DNA of 64,000 nucleotides from NCBI GenBank assembly GCA_964344685.1, contig CAYFOK010000004.1:124001-188000 (forward strand), given 5' to 3'. Each line of letters opens with the position of its first letter. Within the stretch, counting starts at the first letter, position 1. Positions 36,789-45,084 of this stretch are shown piece after piece. This DNA is from Scalindua sp964344685. GTDB lineage: Bacteria; Planctomycetota; Brocadiia; Brocadiales; Scalinduaceae. The notes below the pieces were generated by a model. The model searched no databases and had not been told where the DNA came from. It worked only from the letters and a program-made list of their open reading frames with translations. A program made the translations under genes and the position numbers.

Positions 36789-37778
36789 ATGCCTGAATAT
36801 ATACCCATAGATTCGAGTAGTTTAAAAGCTGATACGAAAATTGGCTGCGATCTTTACCTGCTTGTAAAAACCGGTACAGAAAGCCGATATATCTTATACT
36901 GCAGAGGAGACACTGTATTTGAAAACAGCAAAAGAGAAATGCTGCTGGAAAAAAACATCAGCAGGCTCTTTATCAATAAAGACGACCAGCAGAAATATTA
37001 TGAGTACCTGGAAAATAATTTTCAGAATATTATATCTGATACAAGACTCTCCCCTGATGAAAGGACGAAGATCGTACATAGCGCCGCTACAAACCTTGTA
37101 AAGGATCTCTTTAATGATCCAAGAAGCGGAAATGTAAAAAGGACTAAGAAGTTTGCATACAACATGGTTGATTACGTCCTGAAAGATAGTCACGCCGCAC
37201 ACAGCCTGCTTAAAATAGCAATACATGAATATTATACTTATACCCATTCAGTCAACGTAGCAGCCGTTGGAACTTTATTTGCAAAAAATATTGGTGTGCA
37301 AGATGATGACCTGAAGGGTTTTTGCTCAGGCATACTATTGCATGATGTTGGTAAGACGAAGATAAGTACTGATATCCTTAATAAAAAAGGCAAGCTGACA
37401 AAAGAAGAATTTGAAGAGATAAAAAGACACCCGGAACTAGGAATAGAAGTTTTAGATGAAGCAGATACTGAATTTAAAGAAGAACGTATTATAACTTTAC
37501 AGCACCATGAGAACTATGACGGGACCGGGTATCCATACGGACTAAAAAAAGATGAAATTCATATATGCGGTAAGATTTCCCGCATCATAGATGTATATGA
37601 TGCATTAACCACGAAAAGATCATATGCAGATGCGGTAAGGCCGTTCGCTGCTCTTGTGGAGATGAAAGAAAATATGTCCAACTGTTTTGACAAGGAGCTG
37701 TTTATAGAGTTCGTACGATTTTTAGGGCCATACGATCCGCGCAAAAAACCAAGGCCGAAAGACAGACTATTTGGTTAA
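36789..37778 (+). CDS. HD-GYP protein, array copy 3
   Basis: 329 residues, 28 bp after copy 2 and its closest relative (MPEYIPIDSSSLKADTKIGC against MPEYIPIDSCSLKAETKIGC). HD-GYP residues are all present (YTYTHSVNVAAVG, LLHDVGKTKIS, LQHHENYDGTGYP). From here on the motif after HD is GKTKIS or GKTRIS rather than the GKTMIS of copies 1 and 2. The C-terminus is basic and Pro-rich (RKKPRPKDR). Confidence 0.92.
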   Translation: MPEYIPIDSSSLKADTKIGCDLYLLVKTGTESRYILYCRGDTVFENSKREMLLEKNISRLFINKDDQQKYYEYLENNFQNIISDTRLSPDERTKIVHSAATNLVKDLFNDPRSGNVKRTKKFAYNMVDYVLKDSHAAHSLLKIAIHEYYTYTHSVNVAAVGTLFAKNIGVQDDDLKGFCSGILLHDVGKTKISTDILNKKGKLTKEEFEEIKRHPELGIEVLDEADTEFKEERIITLQHHENYDGTGYPYGLKKDEIHICGKISRIIDVYDALTTKRSYADAVRPFAALVEMKENMSNCFDKELFIEFVRFLGPYDPRKKPRPKDRLFG

Positions 37779-37823
37779 AAATATAAATTTGACTAGAAAT
37801 TTTTTTATAGCAGGTAAAACAAA

Positions 37824-38813
37824 ATCCAAAACTATTTACCAATTAATTCAAGCAGTTTAAGAACTGATACGCAGGTTGGCTGTGATCTCTACCTGCTCGT
37901 AAAATCCGGTGCAGATAGCCGATATGTATTGTATTGCAGAGGGGATACTGTCTTTGGTGATAACAAAAGAGGAATGCTGTGGGAAAAAAATATCAGCAGG
38001 CTCTTTATAAAAAAAGATGATCAGCAGAAATATTATGAGTACCTGGAAAATAATTTCCAGGAAATCATAGCTGATACCAGGATTCCTGCAGATGAGAGAA
38101 CAAAAATCGTACATAGCGCCGCAACAAATCTTGTGAAGGATCTCTTCAATGATCCAAGAGCCGGCAACATCGAAAGGACAAAGACGTTTGCTTACAACAT
38201 GGTCGATTATATTCTTCAGGAAGGTAGAGCTGCTCGCAGTCTGCTAAAGATAGCAATACATGAATATTATACTTATACACACTCCGTAAATGTTGCTGCC
38301 GTAGGAACCCTATTTGCCAAAGAACTTGGTTTTAAAGATGAAGACTTAAAACATTTTTGTTCAGGCATTCTCCTGCATGACGTCGGCAAAACAAAGATAA
38401 GCACTGATATTCTTAATAAAAAAGGCAAATTGACAAAAGAGGAATTTGAAGAGATAAAAAAACATCCGGAAATGGGTGTCGAAATTTTAAAAGAGACAGG
38501 AAACGGGTTTACTGATGAATATTTAATAACGTTACAACATCATGAAAATTATGATGGAACCGGCTACCCGAAAGGGCTTAAGAAAGATGAAATCCTCCGC
38601 TGTGGTAAGATTGCCCGCATAATAGATGTATACGACGCGTTGACCACGGATAGGCCGTACGCACAGGCAAAAAGGCCATTTGCTGCACTTGTGGAAATGA
38701 AAGAAAAGATGCTTAATTGTTTCGACAAAGAACTGTTTGTGAAATTTGTACGCTTTTCAGGGCCTTACGATCCACGCAAAAATCCACGAAAGGGTGATAC
38801 ATTACAAAATTGA
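37824..38813 (+). CDS. HD-GYP protein, array copy 4, ATG replaced by ATC
   Basis: From 37824 the frame gives exactly 329 codons plus stop, the same length as copy 3, and aligns from its first residues (Y-L-P-I-N-S-S-S-L-R-T-D-T-Q-V-G-C-D-L-Y). The codon at the common start position is ATC instead of ATG, with TAA three codons upstream. The first usual start is a TTG at 37929, which would remove 35 residues including GCDLYLL. The rest is intact: YTYTHSVNVAAVG, LLHDVGKT and LQHHENYDGTGYP. Either expression is reduced or lost, or a rare start (ATC, or ATT five codons on) is used. Confidence 0.8.
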   Translation: MQNYLPINSSSLRTDTQVGCDLYLLVKSGADSRYVLYCRGDTVFGDNKRGMLWEKNISRLFIKKDDQQKYYEYLENNFQEIIADTRIPADERTKIVHSAATNLVKDLFNDPRAGNIERTKTFAYNMVDYILQEGRAARSLLKIAIHEYYTYTHSVNVAAVGTLFAKELGFKDEDLKHFCSGILLHDVGKTKISTDILNKKGKLTKEEFEEIKKHPEMGVEILKETGNGFTDEYLITLQHHENYDGTGYPKGLKKDEILRCGKIARIIDVYDALTTDRPYAQAKRPFAALVEMKEKMLNCFDKELFVKFVRFSGPYDPRKNPRKGDTLQN

Positions 38814-39363
38814 AATCAAATGCTTCAAAGGTAATAGTGAAACTACTATTTCGTTCTAGTGTTTACCAGTCCTGACATATCAGATTCAGTAAAGTAATAA
38901 AAAATCCTGCCATCGGTTTTGCTTTGAATTATCACCCATATATTTACCAATAGCATACAAATTACCACCCTTCCACTTCTTTATCCATTTCAACAGTTCC
39001 ATTCAAAGACGTGCAAATGCCCACTTTTGTGTAGAACAGTAGTGTGCCATGGCACACTATAAAGTGCCGAAAGCCGTACACTAAGCGTAGATATCAAATC
39101 AATAAGCTGATAAGAGAATATGATGTAAGTACATATGAATAAACATATTTAAGATGTAGACAATTAGCTGTAAATGAAAAAGAAAGGATTTATATCTGTT
39201 TTGGCGCGTAATTTGAATACTAGTACTCTTACTATTGTTAGCTAATTTCAACGTATTCTTAACGTAACAGTTTGTATTGTTTGATATCAGCAATCAAATA
39301 GAAGTAAACTATATGATCAATTTAAAAAAATCTGTAAAAAATTGGAATAATGGGAGAGACTCA
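38814..39363. other. Intergenic region between HD-GYP copies 4 and 5
   Basis: 550 bp without a gene. It holds a 20-bp perfect palindrome (39040-39059) and, at 39201-39215, TTGGCGCGTAATTTGAA, which resembles a sigma-54 site but has GA instead of GC at -12. A frame open from 39277 into copy 5 has no SD at its first codon. Confidence 0.6.
39040..39059. promoter_or_regulatory. 20-bp perfect palindrome
   Basis: TAGTGTGCCATGGCACACTA reads the same on both strands. It is not followed by a T-run, so it is not a terminator. It lies 305 bp upstream of HD-GYP copy 5 and 227 bp after copy 4; a dimeric regulator's operator is one possibility. No second copy was seen in the window. Confidence 0.5.
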
Positions 39364-40368
39364 ATGCCTGGATATTTACCCGTTAGCTCAAGCAGTTTAA
39401 GAACTGATACGAAAGTCGGTTGTGACCTCTATATACTTTTAGAGACTGGCGCTGGCAGTCGTTATATCTTATATTGCAGGGGAGATGCAATTTTTGATCA
39501 CAATAAAAGAGAAAAACTGTTAGAAAAGAATATTAGCAGACTTTATATTCTAAAAGAAGACCAGAGAAAATATTATGAATACCTCGAAAATAATTTTCAT
39601 GATATCATCGCTGATACAAGAATTCCTTCAGATGAGAAGGCAAAAGTTGTACATACTGCCGCCAGAAATCTCATAAAGGATCTCTTTAATAGCCCGAGAA
39701 CCGGAAATATTGAAAGGACGAAGACCTATGCATCTAACATGGTTGATTTCATTCTCAAAGACGGTAAAGCCGCACGCAACTTGCTTAGTATTTTAGTACA
39801 TGAGTACTATACCTATACACACTCGGTAAATGTTGCAGCTGTCGGGACATTGTTTGCACAGAGCATTGGTTTAGAAGAGGATGAATTAAAGAGTTTCTGT
39901 TCAGGCATACTCCTGCATGATGTTGGTAAAACCAGGATCAGTAATGAAATCCTTAATAAAAAGGGTAAATTGACAAAAGAGGAATTTTCAATGGTAAAAA
40001 AGCACCCGGAATTAGGAGTTGAAATCTTAAAAGAGACAGGAAACGGGTTTACTGAAGAGTATACTATAACATTACAACATCATGAGAATGCAGATGGCAG
40101 CGGTTATCCATATGGGCTCAAAAATAATGAAATTAAGCTTTGCAGTAAAATTGCCCACGTAATAGATGTATATGACGCTTTAACTACGGACAGGTCCTAT
40201 GCAAAAGCTGTTAGACCGTTTGCCGCGCTTGTAGAGATGAAGGAAAAAATGTCACATTGCTTTGACAAAGAGGTTTTTTCAGATTTTATACGCTTTTTAG
40301 GGCCTTGTGATCAACGGGAAAAGCAAAGAAAAAGTGACAGATTACAAATTGAAAAAATTAGAAATTGA
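39364..40368 (+). CDS. HD-GYP protein, array copy 5
   Basis: 334 residues from the ATG at 39364, which has the best SD of the array (GGGAGAG, 6 bases upstream) and aligns with the starts of copies 2 and 3. Domains as in the other copies, with YTYTHSVNVAAVG, LLHDVGKTRIS, LQHHENADGSGYP and VIDVYDALTTDRSY. It is separated from copy 4 by 550 bp and probably has its own promoter. The DNA is more divergent than among copies 2-4. Confidence 0.92.
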   Translation: MPGYLPVSSSSLRTDTKVGCDLYILLETGAGSRYILYCRGDAIFDHNKREKLLEKNISRLYILKEDQRKYYEYLENNFHDIIADTRIPSDEKAKVVHTAARNLIKDLFNSPRTGNIERTKTYASNMVDFILKDGKAARNLLSILVHEYYTYTHSVNVAAVGTLFAQSIGLEEDELKSFCSGILLHDVGKTRISNEILNKKGKLTKEEFSMVKKHPELGVEILKETGNGFTEEYTITLQHHENADGSGYPYGLKNNEIKLCSKIAHVIDVYDALTTDRSYAKAVRPFAALVEMKEKMSHCFDKEVFSDFIRFLGPCDQREKQRKSDRLQIEKIRN

Positions 40369-40397
40369 CGAAAAACTGTTTTCCTGTTGTAAACATT

Positions 40398-41456
40398 TTA
40401 ACCAAGCCTCTTGATCGCCTCCATTTTCTCTCTATTGCCCATCTTTGCCTGTGAAATGGCATCCTTCAGGATTTCAATAGAGCTGTCATAATTTTTTCTG
40501 TCTACCGGATACGGATAGCCATCCTTCCCGCCATGAGCAAAGCTGTACCGCGCAGGATCTTCAAAACTGGGCTTCTGGCCGTAGATTAGTTCGGATATCA
40601 AAGATAAAGCTCTGACCGTCTTCGGGCCAACCCCACGTATACCTATGAGGGTCTCAAAATTCTCTGGCACTCTATCGTATAGTTTGGTGAAAATTCTATA
40701 TAAATGTTTCTGGTTAAGGTCTTCCGGAAGGATTGAGTGATGTGCCGGGAGTTTCAGTGTCTGTATCTTTTTTATATGCTTGATGAGCGATTCAGGTTTT
40801 TCCTGTGTGATGAGAGTAGACGTTTTTCTTGACTCCTCACTAGCCGGAGAAACCAGGTTCAGGGTCTTCGCCTTGCTGTCGCAGCAGATCGCGGAATGAG
40901 GCTCTACAACAAAATCATCTACCTTCTCGCCCAGCCAGTGATACCTTCTTGCAAACTTGTTACTATCATTCATGCCCTGCTGTACGACTGTCCAGAAGCC
41001 GTCCTTTGTAAAATAGAAACAGTGGTGATAGAGCTGATAACCATCCTGGACTGCGCTGCTGTCTACCTTTGCACTCATCTTACTGGCATAAATGAGATCT
41101 TCAGGATTACGCGAGAGTGAATTGCAGAACCCCTCGATTTCTGAAGGTGTCTTTCTGGAAGCACCTCCCTTACCTCCGGCAGCGTAGATACCTACCTCCT
41201 TTTCTATACCTTTTACCCCCTCTTTTAACGCACCGCAGACAGTGGTAGTAACTCCGCTTGAATGCCAGTCGAAACCCAACGCACACCCCAAAGCCTGAAA
41301 CCAGAATGGGTCGGATATCTTCCTTAAAAACTCTTACGGCCCGAACTCATTCACAATAACAAGTGTAATCTCCCGTGCCAGATTCTTCATCCTCTGAAAC
41401 AGCCAGGCGGGGGCCTTACCATAATGTAATGGCAGATCAGCAGTTCCTGTTTTCAT
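40398..41456 (-). pseudogene. DUF763 gene interrupted by an in-frame TAA
   Basis: The full frame runs from ATG at 41456 (MKTGTADLPLHYGKAPAWLF) for 353 codons. Codon 41 (41334-41336 on the plus strand) is TAA in the context ...NEFGP-stop-EFLRKISDPF, where family members have G-P-E-E-F-L. A single base change from GAA would do it. Downstream the protein is intact: LGCALGFDWHSSGVTTTVCG, GGKGGASRKTP, LIGIRGVGPKTVRALSLISE and HGGKDGYPYPVDR. A shortened product could start at a TTG at 41291. DUF763 proteins are of unknown function, with a helix-hairpin-helix-like motif (G-V-G-P-K-T-V-R-A-L). Confidence 0.85.
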
Positions 41457-41761
41457 TTTGAATAAAACTTCCTTTGTGGGATGTTAACAAGATATATAAG
41501 GATATTAATACAATGATTGCTATAAATAATATGGTGAAACTGTATAGTACAGTGAAATAAATGGCAAGCCCAAAAATCTAAGCGTATTTTCTGAAAACGA
41601 TAAAACCTTTTTATTTGCTTTTTTAAGGTGATAGGGTTAGATTGATATTTAATAATTTCAATCTGGACACTGATAAACGCTGATTTTGAGGATCATCAAG
41701 AAACAAACATCTTTGTAATCTGCGTTCTATATTTTTTGAGTATTAAGGAGTGTAAACAAAA
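41457..41761. other. Intergenic region, 305 bp
   Basis: AT-rich DNA between the divergent DUF763 and DUF364 genes. 41665-41735 contains the phrase CTGATAAACGCTGATTTTGA and TAATCTGCGTTCTAT, part of the dispersed 'cactgat...aatctgcg' repeat seen elsewhere. An AAGGAG SD lies just before the DUF364 ATG. Confidence 0.6.
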
Positions 41762-42616
41762 ATGCAGGATATAAAAAAAAGAAAAGACATTACGAGGGAA
41801 TTGATAGACTTTATTAAGGATTCCGGTGTAATAAATCAATTTAATATCACCCCAAAAGAGATCCGTATTGGTGTATTCTATACCGGGGTTGTTTTAAGCA
41901 GTGGTCATGCGGGTATGTCATACACACCTGTTCAGGAGATACCGGAAGCTGTATGCTGCCCACGATCACACGCCAAAATGCCGGCTGCAGGAGAGCTGCT
42001 GAACAAACAGATTACCGAGCTTATGGATTATGCACTCGATGAAAATGTCCTTAAGGCGGCCGTTGGCATGGCGACATTAAACGCGCTTTCTGCCATTCCA
42101 CTCTCAGGCGATGATTGCAGATATAAACCTTCAGCATATGGCAATGCCCTCGAACTGGTGGATATAACCGGTAACGATACAATTGCAATGGTGGGGGCAT
42201 TCACTCCTTTTATCAAGAAAATCAGTGAGATTACGGAAAAGCTTTTTGTAATTGAAAAAAACCCGAGGGTTGTCGGCAAGGATGATACATTCAAGATAGA
42301 ATCTGCAGACCGCCTGGAGGAGATAATACCTAAGGCCAATATATTAATTATTACTGGTGTCACGCTCGTGAATCACACACTTGGCCCCATACTGGATCTT
42401 GCAAAAAATGCAAGCGAGATTGTTGTTGTTGGCCCCACTGCAAGTATTTACCCTGAACCTCTCTTTAAAAGAGGTGTCACCGTCATGGGCGGAGTAAGAA
42501 TTACCGATGCAGACAGGATGATACATCTCATCGGAGAAGCTGGCTCCGGATATGACTTCTTTGATAATTGTGCTGATAAGGTAATAATGCGAAACGAAGC
42601 AATTCCGGTTAGATAA
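41762..42616 (+). CDS. DUF4213/DUF364 protein (putative metal-chelation enzyme)
   Basis: 284 residues. N-terminal DUF4213 (enolase-like N-domain; about 35-100) and C-terminal DUF364 Rossmann-like domain (about 130-275; MVGAFTPFIKKI, VIEKNPRVVGKDD, ILIITGVTLVNHTLGPIL, VVVGPTASIYPEPLFKRGV, VMGGVRITDAD). Members occur with siderophore, molybdate or metal-uptake genes; no such genes are adjacent here. SD AAGGAG. Confidence 0.87.
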   Translation: MQDIKKRKDITRELIDFIKDSGVINQFNITPKEIRIGVFYTGVVLSSGHAGMSYTPVQEIPEAVCCPRSHAKMPAAGELLNKQITELMDYALDENVLKAAVGMATLNALSAIPLSGDDCRYKPSAYGNALELVDITGNDTIAMVGAFTPFIKKISEITEKLFVIEKNPRVVGKDDTFKIESADRLEEIIPKANILIITGVTLVNHTLGPILDLAKNASEIVVVGPTASIYPEPLFKRGVTVMGGVRITDADRMIHLIGEAGSGYDFFDNCADKVIMRNEAIPVR

Positions 42617-42848
42617 CGTGTAAACGGTTACACAAAAAAAATTTGACAGACGGTTATGTCCACCTTAGGCGCAAATTTACAAGATAGTAAGGATTAATAA
42701 CTAATAATAAATGTCAAAGCTCAATATTAATTCTTTGACCACCACAACTTTTGTCACTTTAGTTCACTTATTTAGCCTTCTAACCTATATCAAACAGAAT
42801 CCAATCTTGTAAATCGTCAACCAACAGGACTCTCGCAAAACCTATAAA

Positions 42849-44111
42849 ATGAAATATAAAATCCTCAGTCAGTATAACACTGGTAATAAACGAGTATTCC
42901 TGCGAACCGATTTCAATGTACCAATAGTAAACAAAAAAATTCTCGATGATTCAAAGATAAAGGCCCATTACACCACCATCAACTACCTTATTGATAAAGG
43001 GGCCAGAGTTATATTAGGTACACATATTGGCAGACCGGACCTTCAAAAGGCCGGCACCAGAAAAGACCTGTTACACAGCTACCCGAACACTGATGCCAAA
43101 ATAATTTTCAATTATTTAAAAAAGATCTATACCGATAAGATATCATTTATAGACGCCTGTACCGGTGAAGAGGTAAATACTCGTATCAAGAACCTGCCCC
43201 GGGGCCACATACTGTTACTCCAGAACCTGAGGCATGAAAAAGGGGAGCAATCCAAAACTGAAAGCAATAAACTGGAATTTGCGAAACACCTCTCTTCATG
43301 TTTTGATATTTATGTCAATGACGCTTTGTCTGTCTGCCAGAACAGAGACGCATCCGTATCTTACCTGCCCCAACAAAGCAAAAAAGCTGCTATCGGTTTC
43401 TTGTTGAAGGAGGAAATAGACCGTATGGAAAGGCTTATCAAACCGGAACTTCCTGCAGCTGCATTTTTAGGCGGGTTTAAGGTAAAGGATAAGATCGGGG
43501 TATTTCAGAAATTACTGGGAAAGGGTTACGAAATATTTATCGGTGGTGCCATGAGAAATCCTTTTCTGAAACTACAAAACTACCGTATAGGTGGGTCAAT
43601 AATAGATTCCGGCCATGATGACATAATACACCAGATGATGGTTGATTTTGGGGAACAAATACATATCCCAATAGACGTAAGAGTGGGAAGGATAACCGGC
43701 GAAGACAAACTAAAGGTGAGTAATATAAAATACGTAAATTTTTTGAAAAAAGAAAAAGTTAACGCGAGAGAAGAGGCACTGGATAATGGCCCTGCGACCA
43801 TGAAATTATATAAAAAAACAATAGAGCAGAAATGCATAAAAACCATACTTGCTAACGGCCCTTTTGGATTACTGGAGAACAGGTCTTTCAGGTTCGGAAC
43901 ATTTCAAGTGGCCCGTATTTTCCTGGAAAACCGGCAGGCGTTCAGAGTGTACGGCGGTGGCGAACTCAATCACGGCTTTAATCTGTTTTCAAGGCGGTTC
44001 AAGATTGATATTGAAAAGCTGGGTGAACGGTGTAATGCCGGGAATGGTATGCTGCAATACATTGCTAACGAAGGCGACCTGCCCGGCCTTCGAGCTTTAT
44101 CTGAAAAATAA
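42849..44111 (+). CDS. Phosphoglycerate kinase homologue, divergent in the nucleotide site
   Basis: 420 residues. The N-domain is PGK-like: KRVFLRTDFNVP, THIGRPD, LLLQNLRHEKGEQSK, YVNDALSVCQNRDASV. LGGFKVKDKIGVFQKLLG corresponds to the Lys-rich helix of PGK. In the C-domain, N-G-P-F-G-L-L-E is kept, but the phosphate loop GGGDS-A-A is GGGELNHG, and S-T-G-G-G-A is N-A-G-N-G-M. These changes hit the ATP-phosphate site. It may be a paralogue with another role, or a PGK with altered nucleotide handling. No other glycolytic gene is adjacent and no clear SD was seen. Confidence 0.82.
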   Translation: MKYKILSQYNTGNKRVFLRTDFNVPIVNKKILDDSKIKAHYTTINYLIDKGARVILGTHIGRPDLQKAGTRKDLLHSYPNTDAKIIFNYLKKIYTDKISFIDACTGEEVNTRIKNLPRGHILLLQNLRHEKGEQSKTESNKLEFAKHLSSCFDIYVNDALSVCQNRDASVSYLPQQSKKAAIGFLLKEEIDRMERLIKPELPAAAFLGGFKVKDKIGVFQKLLGKGYEIFIGGAMRNPFLKLQNYRIGGSIIDSGHDDIIHQMMVDFGEQIHIPIDVRVGRITGEDKLKVSNIKYVNFLKKEKVNAREEALDNGPATMKLYKKTIEQKCIKTILANGPFGLLENRSFRFGTFQVARIFLENRQAFRVYGGGELNHGFNLFSRRFKIDIEKLGERCNAGNGMLQYIANEGDLPGLRALSEK

Positions 44112-44118
44112 AGAATAT

Positions 44119-45000
44119 AGCCACAACTTTAGCTCACTTCAACGGTCCTTGTTCGACATTCAATATTCGCTTTATCCCTGCCTCTTGTTTCTCTGCGTTC
44201 TTTGCGCCTCTGCGGTGAGTGTTTTCTTCTTCTCAATCGTCAATCTACAATAGTCAATATTCAATCCCTATGTCTTCAGTCCAGAAGTTCCAGGACTTCC
44301 AGCGGTCTTTTAATCAGTACCTTTGCTCCGTTTTTCTGTAATTCCTCAGCAGTTCTAAAACCCCAGAGTACCCCTACCGGAAACATTCCGGCAGCAAAAG
44401 ATGTCTTCAAGTCTGTCTCCGTGTCACCAAGATAAAGAAAATCCGAAGGTGAAATATTCAGATGCTCTGCAATCTCCAGTGCACCTGCCGGGTCAGGCTT
44501 TTTGGGAATATTATCACGCTGACCGAAGACGACATCAAAATTCCAATCGGACAGAAAGCCTTCCATGCATTTTATTGTATGATTATGCGGTTTGTTAGAA
44601 AGGACGGCCATCTTCAGACCACGAGTAGTAAGTTTATCTAACAACTCCGGTATTCCATCATAAGGCCTTGTCTTCACATTCCAGTTTCGACTGTAATCTT
44701 CCAGGAATGCATCATAACATTGGCGTACAATAGTATCATCTCTTTTGTCTTCAGGTAATGCACGGATAACAAGTTTAAGGGCACCATCACCTACAAATTT
44801 ACGGTAAGTATCCATATTATGAGCAGGAAACCCATTTTGCTCTAAAACCCGACTAACGGAACTGGTTATATCTTCTAATGTATCAAGCAGCGTTCCGTCA
44901 AGGTCAAAGAGCACAGCTTTATATGCCATTGTGTACCTTTCAGCTAATCAAAATAAGTGACTAAAATGCCTAAAGTGTAAAGTGAGCTAAAGTTGTGGCT
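44119..45000. repeat. 21-bp perfect inverted repeats flanking the HAD gene
   Basis: Arm 44119-44139 (AGCCACAACTTTAGCTCACT plus T) is the exact reverse complement of 44980-45000. The arms bracket the HAD phosphatase gene at 160 and 50 bp. A further piece (TCCTTGTTCGA-ATTC) occurs in direct orientation beside each arm. Such sequence also recurs at 47260-47330. It probably reflects the dispersed repeat family rather than a transposon. Confidence 0.8.
44276..44929 (-). CDS. gph: HAD-family phosphatase, phosphoglycolate phosphatase type
   Basis: 217 residues. HAD motif I AVLFDLDGTLLDTLEDI, cap domain of subclass I, motif II MAVLSNKPH, motif III K-K-P-D-P-A-G, and motif IV YLGDTETDLKTSFAAG, then V-G-V-L-W-G-F-R. 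This is the Gph/PpaX pattern. The likely role is removal of 2-phosphoglycolate from damaged DNA ends or oxygenase reactions; pyrophosphatase activity is an alternative. Confidence 0.87.
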   Translation of the reverse strand: MAYKAVLFDLDGTLLDTLEDITSSVSRVLEQNGFPAHNMDTYRKFVGDGALKLVIRALPEDKRDDTIVRQCYDAFLEDYSRNWNVKTRPYDGIPELLDKLTTRGLKMAVLSNKPHNHTIKCMEGFLSDWNFDVVFGQRDNIPKKPDPAGALEIAEHLNISPSDFLYLGDTETDLKTSFAAGMFPVGVLWGFRTAEELQKNGAKVLIKRPLEVLELLD

Positions 45001-45084
45001 AATTCTTTTATTTATGCCTTTTACCTTTGTACTTCAACATTCCTTGTTCGATATTCGATATTCATTTATCTGTGGCTAATACTC

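Noticed and set aside
39201..39215. Second sigma-54-like site before HD-GYP copy 5
   Set aside because: TGGCGC-N5-TTGA has GA instead of the nearly invariant GC at -12; too weak to call.
42618..42633. GTGTAA-ACGG-TTACAC hairpin after the DUF364 gene
   Set aside because: Followed by an A-run, not a T-run, on the coding strand, so not a rho-independent terminator; only 6 bp, so kept out of the feature list.
44119..45000. Transposon bounded by 21-bp inverted repeats
   Set aside because: The enclosed gene is an ordinary HAD phosphatase, there is no transposase, and the arm sequence resembles the dispersed repeats.
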